Assembly (NCBI GenBank): GCA_014084085.1
Contig: NPFB01000122.1
Location: 1-64,000, forward strand
Length of the DNA: 64,000 nucleotides
Source of the DNA: Hondaea fermentalgiana
Lineage: Eukaryota; Sar; Bigyra; Thraustochytrida; Thraustochytriidae
Direction: 5' to 3'
Shown here: positions 58,320 through 64,000 of the stretch, one piece after another
How positions within the stretch are numbered: the stretch's first letter is position 1
How the letters are laid out: each line of letters begins with the position of its first letter
Translations under genes and position numbers: made by a program
Notes under the pieces: generated by a model
Database searches by the model: none
What the model saw: the letters and a program-made list of their open reading frames with translations, nothing else
What the model was told of the DNA's origin: nothing

Positions 58320-60374
58320 TTACTCGGCATGCGCAGGAGTCATCCTGACCGTCTTGCGCAGTGACTTGGGCATAATTGGATCAATACAGACGAAATAGAC
58401 CATTGTAACACCGATGATAACAATGGACAGAAACAAGGTCACTGCGGCCTGACGCTGCTCCTCTGGAGACGTCTCGCCTTCTTCGTCGACTTCGACAACA
58501 TCAACACCGACAAAGTTGAGGCCGCCTGAAACCGCCCACCAATTAAGTGCGAGCAGAGGCCCATTTACGACGACGGTGGCCACATTGATCCAAAATCGAA
58601 TGTTTGAAGCTCGCACACCGTCGTAGAGAAAGAGAAATCGATCTGCGAGTGTCTGGAACTGCACAATAAAGGGTCTCACGAGCACAAAGGCAGCCATAGA
58701 GATGATGATACCGAGAGTTCCCGAGATCAAGTACAGCCCAATGGCACCCCCACTCAAAGAAGCAAGAATGCCACCAACTGCAAGAAGCCAATGCGAGAAC
58801 ACATCTCGCAAGCAGCTCTCCGGGTTCTTCGCGACGGAAGCTGTCTGCTGGCGAACAATGCTGGCATGTGTATCAACATGTTTTGAAAGACCGGGACCAT
58901 CGTCAAAGGTCGCTTCATCGAGACTTGCTGCGCCATCGTCGAAAGAAGGAACTCGCCTGGGATGCTTGTGCAAGCGTCTTACCCTAACAATAAGGAATCC
59001 AAAGACAGCGAGTGCAGCAATTCCGACCACGACAGTGGACAGGAAGCCTTCGAGGTCAAGCACAAGAACCGCAAGCAGAGCATTGAATGCCTGCTCTGGA
59101 ACCGCCGTGACGACCAGCATGAGAAGAACGAGAGCGCGTTCCGGCGAAGCCATCTCCCAAAGCCAAATGACAAGAGGCTTACCGTCGTCGGTCATCTTGT
59201 CAACAATGTATTTTTGCAGCATTGGGAGGTCCCGATAGAGCGAGAGAAAGACAAAGAGATTGAAGTACGCGACAATGAGCACGAGGATCCAGCGAACGAT
59301 TGCAATGTCTTCCGCTACTGTATAGACGGCGCCAAAAATGAAGCTGATGACGAGAAAAGACATTTGAAGGTAAACTGCAAGCGAGTCCGCTGTCGCAGGG
59401 CGGCGTAGTACACCTCGTGCCCAGTTGCGGCCGGGAATGACGAGATCAAGACCTTGGACCGTATGCAGCCAGTGCGGCTGCGCCATTTCGCGAAGCGCGT
59501 CGCCAACTTGATTCAGCAACGAGTATTGGAAGCTCTGTACGACGATGAGAGTAGCGAGCATGCCAATCGAGGGCTCAAAGACCACATATATGAGAATACC
59601 CATTATGGGATAAACGATAGTCGCCACAAAGCAAGAGAGTCCGTAGGCTTTGAGCGCCGCAGCCGTCAGATTTCGACTTGTAAACGTGGTTGACTTCTGC
59701 ACGGCGCGATAAAAGTATGGAGCAAGAGCGGAAGCAACGAATTCAACGGCAACCTCCACCGTCGTGAGCAAAAGTGCAATCTTGACGTAGCTGACGTCGA
59801 GACTTTTGGCCAGCTGAAGAGACTCAAATTGCATCGCCTTGCCGACAATCCACGAAAGCGAATCGATCGCGGAGAGCGAAAACACGAGTCGTGCGCTGTG
59901 CAGGCGCTCATGGGCCGTGAATGGCGGCACGGGCATTTCAGGATCTACGATATCTCCTGATGTGTGGGTTGGCTTTTTCCTGCTAGACTCTTGCGAAGTA
60001 AGTCCAGACTCTGGGTGAATTCTTCCGTTTGGAAAGGCGTCCTCAAGCGTTCCGTGTCTACTACCATCGCTTGACGAAGAAGGTCTTCCTCTCGCTGCGT
60101 TAATCTGGTTTGCCTCGTCAACACCAGAAGATTTGGCGGCGATATTGACACCATGGTCGTTGCTCTCCGCTTGCTCTTGCTTTTGATCTCTCTCTTGCTC
60201 TTGCTCATTGGAGTTCTCGCTGTCGTTTCTGGGTACCTCCACGCCGACGTGCAAGGTGAGCAGCTCGAGGATCAGCTTCGTCCGCCTTTTCAAGTCGAAC
60301 GCATCGTTGTTGACGGCTCTCCGTTCTTCCCTCGACGCAGCGCTCTGCGTCGCGCGCGGGTCGGCGGACGCCAT
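58320..60374 (-). CDS. Polytopic membrane protein of unknown function
   Basis: 684 residues. Residues 1-155 are hydrophilic and disordered, with a Gln/Glu-rich run (EQEQERDQKQEQ). From about 161 to 466 there is a series of roughly eight hydrophobic helices (e.g. LVFSLSAIDSLSWIVG, LVISFIFGAVYTVAEDIAIV, WILVLIVAYFNLFVFLSLY, LSTVVVGIAALAVFGFLIV). Then comes a charged, probably cytosolic loop (about 467-535), and three or four further helices up to about 665, with a short C-terminal tail. No transporter or channel signature was recognised; pairs of adjacent helices suggest a carrier-like fold, but this is a guess. It is divergent from the TEX264-like gene, 458 bp between starts. Confidence 0.82.
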   Translation of the reverse strand: MASADPRATQSAASREERRAVNNDAFDLKRRTKLILELLTLHVGVEVPRNDSENSNEQEQERDQKQEQAESNDHGVNIAAKSSGVDEANQINAARGRPSSSSDGSRHGTLEDAFPNGRIHPESGLTSQESSRKKPTHTSGDIVDPEMPVPPFTAHERLHSARLVFSLSAIDSLSWIVGKAMQFESLQLAKSLDVSYVKIALLLTTVEVAVEFVASALAPYFYRAVQKSTTFTSRNLTAAALKAYGLSCFVATIVYPIMGILIYVVFEPSIGMLATLIVVQSFQYSLLNQVGDALREMAQPHWLHTVQGLDLVIPGRNWARGVLRRPATADSLAVYLQMSFLVISFIFGAVYTVAEDIAIVRWILVLIVAYFNLFVFLSLYRDLPMLQKYIVDKMTDDGKPLVIWLWEMASPERALVLLMLVVTAVPEQAFNALLAVLVLDLEGFLSTVVVGIAALAVFGFLIVRVRRLHKHPRRVPSFDDGAASLDEATFDDGPGLSKHVDTHASIVRQQTASVAKNPESCLRDVFSHWLLAVGGILASLSGGAIGLYLISGTLGIIISMAAFVLVRPFIVQFQTLADRFLFLYDGVRASNIRFWINVATVVVNGPLLALNWWAVSGGLNFVGVDVVEVDEEGETSPEEQRQAAVTLFLSIVIIGVTMVYFVCIDPIMPKSLRKTVRMTPAHAE

Positions 60375-60832
60375 GTCTCCTCTACTTTCCTCTCAGACCC
60401 TTCGTCTCGGGTCGTCGAGGAGATCGCGCGCGCGCTCTCTCGCAACGAAACGAATCTGGGAGTGCGGGCCATCCGCCATAGTTCTTTCCACGCAAGCACG
60501 CCAAAGCACACACACATTTCTTGTCATGTTGGTCGTAGAAGAAGCACTCCGCTGTGAGGAAGAACGCATTTCTTCGGCCAGTTTGCCTTCTCAGATGATC
60601 ACGTTCGACCCGTCGCGGCGGAGCTCGTTCTTCGTTTCTCCGGGCAAGCTCTTGAGGTTAATCCGGCTGGTTTTGGCCTCCTTTCTCTCAAGTCATTTGT
60701 GCGGGCATGTGCGTGGAATGAACTCGAAAAAGATCATCATGGGATGCTAGCTAGCAAGATGCTTGATGCCAAGCTGCACTGCTTGATGCAAATCGGGATT
60801 GCGAGGCCCAGGCCGGGACGGGAGACGGGACG
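60375..60832. promoter_or_regulatory. Divergent spacer (membrane protein / TEX264-like)
   Basis: 458 bp head-to-head spacer without recognisable repeats or RNA genes; open frames overlapping it are antisense extensions. It presumably contains both promoters. Confidence 0.5.
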
Positions 60833-61501
60833 ATGAGCGGCGTGTTGGAGCGCGTGAGTGCGCGGGCCGAGGGCGTGAGCGCGTGGGAGGTCGCGGGCGC
60901 GGCAGCTGCAGTGGGTGTTGCAGCCGCCGTCGCGTACGCGTGGCGGCTAGGCGTGTTTTCGTCCATGAAGGTGGAAAAGGTCGAAAGAGCGCCCATGACC
61001 GTGGCCGTGCAAAGTCTACAGTGCAACGTTGCGGACCTCGGTGGCCACTTTGAGCGTGTGATTGGTCTCTTCAACGAGGCGCTCCCAGCATTCAAGAATC
61101 GGCACCTCCCGCTCGGGATCTACTACGATGATCCTGCGGCCTTGGAGGATCCAGACAAGCTTCGCGTGGACGTGGGCGTGGTGTTGCTGGGCTCTGACGG
61201 CAGTTCCAAGCTCGACGCCGACGAGAATGAAATTGCTAAAGCATTGAAACCCCATGGCTTGAAGCTTGCGACGATTGCCAAAGGCGAGTTTGTGCAGGGA
61301 GAATGGCCTTTTGTGAACCGACTTTCGTTCGCGATTGGTCCCATGAAATTTTACGGAAAGGCAATGAAAATTGCTGCGGAGGAAAGCTCAATCCAAGGGT
61401 GGACGGGATCGCTCGAGATTCATCACATGGGCGCCAAACCACCTTACACCGAATACGTACTGCCTCTGACGCAGGCGATTCAAATTACAGATTTCAAGTA
61501 A
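60833..61501 (+). CDS. TEX264-like single-pass membrane protein with GyrI-like domain
   Basis: 222 residues. One N-terminal membrane helix (about 18-42, Ala/Val-rich, AWEVAGAAAAVGVAAAVAYA) is followed by a GyrI-like/SOUL-type domain (about 55-222). The segment LPLGIYYDDPAALEDPDKLRVDVGVVL corresponds to the conserved YYDNP..-PDK-R..VG block of TEX264, an ER membrane protein that in animals acts as an ER-phagy receptor and as a cofactor of p97 in repair of topoisomerase-DNA crosslinks. Here the protein stops right after the GyrI-like fold (ending ITDFK), so the long disordered C-terminal tail with the LC3-interacting motif seen in animal TEX264 is absent. Assignment is from motif layout; the function may be limited to the ligand-binding fold. 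Confidence 0.78.
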   Translation: MSGVLERVSARAEGVSAWEVAGAAAAVGVAAAVAYAWRLGVFSSMKVEKVERAPMTVAVQSLQCNVADLGGHFERVIGLFNEALPAFKNRHLPLGIYYDDPAALEDPDKLRVDVGVVLLGSDGSSKLDADENEIAKALKPHGLKLATIAKGEFVQGEWPFVNRLSFAIGPMKFYGKAMKIAAEESSIQGWTGSLEIHHMGAKPPYTEYVLPLTQAIQITDFK

Positions 61502-61991
61502 CAATATTGATACCGTAGTGAAGATTGCGGAACAAGTTGTCGACGCGGTGCAGATGCGGGGGACGGCGATCTGCAAAGAAAAATCTTTTGCTTTTCGCAT
61601 GGCACGAAAAGAATGCGAGAGTTTGTTTGGGACATCTCGCTGGGCTTTTTGAGTTCGCTTCAAGAGAGGAGGAGGGGGGGTGGCATTTACAGCAAGATGG
61701 CCAATGGTGCGAGAGAGAGAGAAGTTGGCCAGATGTCCTTCCATGACCACTGAATGGCCTTTGTGGATACGGCGACCATCACCGGGCGCAAGATCGAGAC
61801 CAAGCACCTTATAAATGTGTCTTGCTCAAATGAGCTAAGATTTGTTCGCTACCTCGATCAATTACAGAAGCGCCAGCCAGCCTGAAAGCGTCGACTATTG
61901 TTTGTGGGAATAAAGGAAATGTCTTGTTGGTTGCACAAAGAGACGGACGTTGCACAGAAAGACGAAAATGTCATTCAAGAATCATATATAC
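61502..61991. other. Convergent intergenic region
   Basis: 490 bp between the stops of the TEX264-like and ArgD-ArgJ genes. It contains a G-rich patch (gaggaggaggggggg, about 61665-61681) and a GA run (about 61711-61720). No gene was seen. Confidence 0.55.
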
Positions 61992-64000
61992 TTACGAACG
62001 GTAGCCAGCGTTGACCTCGACGTAGGTGTCAGTCAAGTCAGCGCCATAAACGACTGATTCAAAGCCAGTCTGCTTGGAGGGGTTGAGGTTGATGGTGATG
62101 TCCACAGTCTTGTAGTGGGCCGGGTAGCCGGCGGCGTTGGGAAGCTGGCAATCCTCAAGGTACTTGATGAGCTTGACTTCCTTCTCCGAGTCGAGATCGA
62201 ACTCGCCGTTCTTAAAGACGAGCTCGCCACCGACGTGGATGGTGCAGTTCTCCGCAACAGACTTGGCAAAGTCCGGGTTGACCTTGCCGACATAGGAGCC
62301 GATCGCAGCGATGATGCGGCCAAGGTTGGGGTCGTTACCGGCAATGCCGGTCTTGCAGAGCGGTGAGTTAACGACAGCCTTGGCAATGCCGTGTGCAAGC
62401 TTGGCCGAGGGTGCGCCCTCCACCTTGCACTTCATGACGTGCTCCGTGCCCTCACCGTTGCGCACAACATCCTGGGCAAGGTCTGCGCAGACAGCGCGCA
62501 CGGCGGCAGTAAGTGCAGATCGCTCAAAGGACTTGTCGAGGGCAGCGCGCTTTCCGCTCGAGAGGAGAACGATAGAGTCCGAGGTACTCTGATCGGCGTC
62601 GACACTGATGCGGTTAAAGGATCCCTCGGCGTTGACAGCGTCGACGAGGCAGGACTGGAGAACCTCGCCATCAGCCTTGATGTCGGTCATGACATAGACA
62701 AGCATGGTGGCCATGTTGGGCTCAATCATACCAGCGCCCTTGGCAATACCGGTGACACGGCCAAGAATGGTGCCAGAGCTGGGGTCGCGGATGACGGCGC
62801 TACGGGCCTTGGGAAAGGTGTCAGTGGTCATAATAGCCTTGGCCGCGGGGAGCACCGAGTCGCTCTGCATGTCGCTCTTGACGTTGGGAAGCGCTTCAAG
62901 CATGCTGTCGACGGGGAGACGCCACCCGATGACACCGGTGGAGCTGGGCATGACCGCGACATCGTCAGGAAGGCCGAGGACCTCAGCAGTACGCTTGCAG
63001 ATGGCCCGGGCGTCGCTGACGCCGCCAGCACGCGGGTGCACGTTGGAGATCTTGTTGTTGATGACAAGGGCGCCGAGTGGGCCGCGCTCGGCCAGGATCT
63101 CGCGGCAGACGCGCACGGGGGCACCAGGGAAGGCGTTCTGCGTGAACATGGCGCCGTACATGTCGGTGGGCGCGTCGGGCTTGATGACGGTGATCTTCAT
63201 GGAAGCCGGGTTCGCGGTCTCCGGGAGTTCCTCAGGCTGGAACTCAAAGGTGGTGGTGCCGATGGAGAAGCCTTCCGGAAGCTTGGTGTGCTCGAGGGCG
63301 TTGAGCTTCTTCTCGTAGTCCTCAACCGAGGTGGACGCGAGCTCTGTGGCGACGGGCATCTCGACGGTGAACTTGGTTCCCTCGGCATCGGCGGCCTCCG
63401 GGCCAGCAAGCTCGTTGTCGGCCTTGACGGCGGCCACGGTCTCGGGGGATGGCTCCGGGACGCAGGTCATGATGGCGTCCTCAAGGGCGGCAAGCGCAAT
63501 GTCGAGCTCCTCCTTGGTGATGACGAGGGGCGGGCACAGGCGCACGACCATACCGGTGTCGCCAGCGCCGAGGACGAGCACGTTCTTGGAGAGGCAGTGC
63601 TTGATGACGTCCGGGACATGGGCCGAGGGGAGCTGGAGACCGGCGTAAAGGGCAGCGTCGCCGAGGGGGCGGCGGACCTGAATGATGCGGTCGCCGACGC
63701 GCTCCTTGATGGCGTCGAGGCCCTTGATGAGGTAGCGGCCGTTCTCGGCAACGTTTTCGAGAAAGCCAGGGGCAAGGACCTTGTCGAGGACGACGTTGGC
63801 GGCGCGCGCAGCGACGGGGTTGCCGGCAAAGGTAGATCCGTGGGTTCCGAGCCAGGTGGCCGGCTCAAGGGAGTCGTAGGTCTTTTCGTTGATCATGACG
63901 GCGCCAATGGGAAGACCGTTGGCGAGGGGCTTTGCCAGGGTGACAAAGTCGGGGACGACACCGTACTCCTCGTAGCCCCAGACGCGGCCGTTGCCTTGGC
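61992..64000 (-). CDS. Fused acetylornithine aminotransferase - ornithine acetyltransferase (ArgD-ArgJ), partial
   Basis: The frame runs in from beyond base 64000, so the N-terminus is missing. The first part is a class III PLP aminotransferase of the acetylornithine/ornithine type: FVTLAKPLANGLPIGA carries the PLP-binding Lys, THGSTFAGNPVAARAA the phosphate-binding block, and GMVVRLCPPLVITKEELD the C-terminal end. After an Ala/Glu-rich linker of about 80 residues comes a complete ArgJ, glutamate N-acetyltransferase/ornithine acetyltransferase: SSTGVIGWRLP, the self-cleavage segment KGAGMIEPNMATML with its nucleophilic Thr, and the ending YVEVNAGYRS. Together they would do two steps of the cyclic arginine pathway, making N-acetylornithine from the semialdehyde, then releasing ornithine while recycling the acetyl group to glutamate. 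It is probably mitochondrial, but no targeting peptide is visible in the window. ArgJ normally cleaves itself at the Thr, which would separate the aminotransferase plus alpha chain from the beta chain. Confidence 0.9.
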   Translation of the reverse strand, partial: QGNGRVWGYEEYGVVPDFVTLAKPLANGLPIGAVMINEKTYDSLEPATWLGTHGSTFAGNPVAARAANVVLDKVLAPGFLENVAENGRYLIKGLDAIKERVGDRIIQVRRPLGDAALYAGLQLPSAHVPDVIKHCLSKNVLVLGAGDTGMVVRLCPPLVITKEELDIALAALEDAIMTCVPEPSPETVAAVKADNELAGPEAADAEGTKFTVEMPVATELASTSVEDYEKKLNALEHTKLPEGFSIGTTTFEFQPEELPETANPASMKITVIKPDAPTDMYGAMFTQNAFPGAPVRVCREILAERGPLGALVINNKISNVHPRAGGVSDARAICKRTAEVLGLPDDVAVMPSSTGVIGWRLPVDSMLEALPNVKSDMQSDSVLPAAKAIMTTDTFPKARSAVIRDPSSGTILGRVTGIAKGAGMIEPNMATMLVYVMTDIKADGEVLQSCLVDAVNAEGSFNRISVDADQSTSDSIVLLSSGKRAALDKSFERSALTAAVRAVCADLAQDVVRNGEGTEHVMKCKVEGAPSAKLAHGIAKAVVNSPLCKTGIAGNDPNLGRIIAAIGSYVGKVNPDFAKSVAENCTIHVGGELVFKNGEFDLDSEKEVKLIKYLEDCQLPNAAGYPAHYKTVDITINLNPSKQTGFESVVYGADLTDTYVEVNAGYRS

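Overview
This 64 kb window is nuclear DNA from a flagellated, intron-poor, GC-rich protist. The gene set points to a stramenopile, most likely a thraustochytrid/labyrinthulomycete (Aurantiochytrium-Schizochytrium-Hondaea type); that placement is inference. Supporting observations: a 12.8 kb inner-arm dynein heavy chain and a 6.6 kb EF-hand gene without a single intron, only three introns supported in the window (GTACGT/GTAAGT donors, CAG acceptors), long simple repeats between genes, and eukaryote-only functions (UFMylation E3, PI31 proteasome regulator, RBM39-type splicing factor, polycystin channel). A 100-N assembly gap lies at 33343-33442, inside an intron.

Layout. 1-3071: large alpha-helical protein of unknown function on the minus strand, running off the left edge. 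4764-6050: galactokinase. 6343-10458: WW/IQ/ankyrin scaffold. 11551-24396: axonemal dynein heavy chain. 24457-31053: giant protein with about 15 EF-hands. 31320-31969: small three-exon coiled-coil gene. 32204-33839: YVH1/DUSP12-like phosphatase, two exons, with the N gap in its intron. 35446-36204: coiled-coil protein. 37058-39796: voltage-sensor domain joined to a class III nucleotidyl cyclase. 41029-42918: divergent ELP3-like radical-SAM/acetyltransferase. 43149-45374: RBM39-like splicing factor. 45456-47747: UFL1. 48280-49659: PI31/PSMF1. 50642-57598: ankyrin-polycystin (TRPP) channel with a novel-looking repeat array. 57621-58093: possible broken ARM/HEAT-like fragment. 58320-60374: unknown polytopic membrane protein. 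60833-61501: TEX264-like protein. 61992 to beyond 64000: fused ArgD-ArgJ arginine-biosynthesis enzyme.

Themes. Dynein, the EF-hand giant and the WW/IQ/ankyrin scaffold are immediate neighbours, with the small coiled-coil gene beside them; the polycystin channel and voltage-sensing cyclase are further candidates for flagellar membrane signalling. UFL1, PI31 and the TEX264-like protein are protein/ER quality-control functions. Neighbouring genes alternate strand in 14 of 16 junctions, so most promoters are shared divergent regions and most 3' ends converge, sometimes within 60-81 bp. The most unusual items are multi-domain fusions: the ankyrin-repeat TRPP channel, the VSD-cyclase, the (WW-IQ-WW)x3 scaffold and the ArgD-ArgJ fusion.
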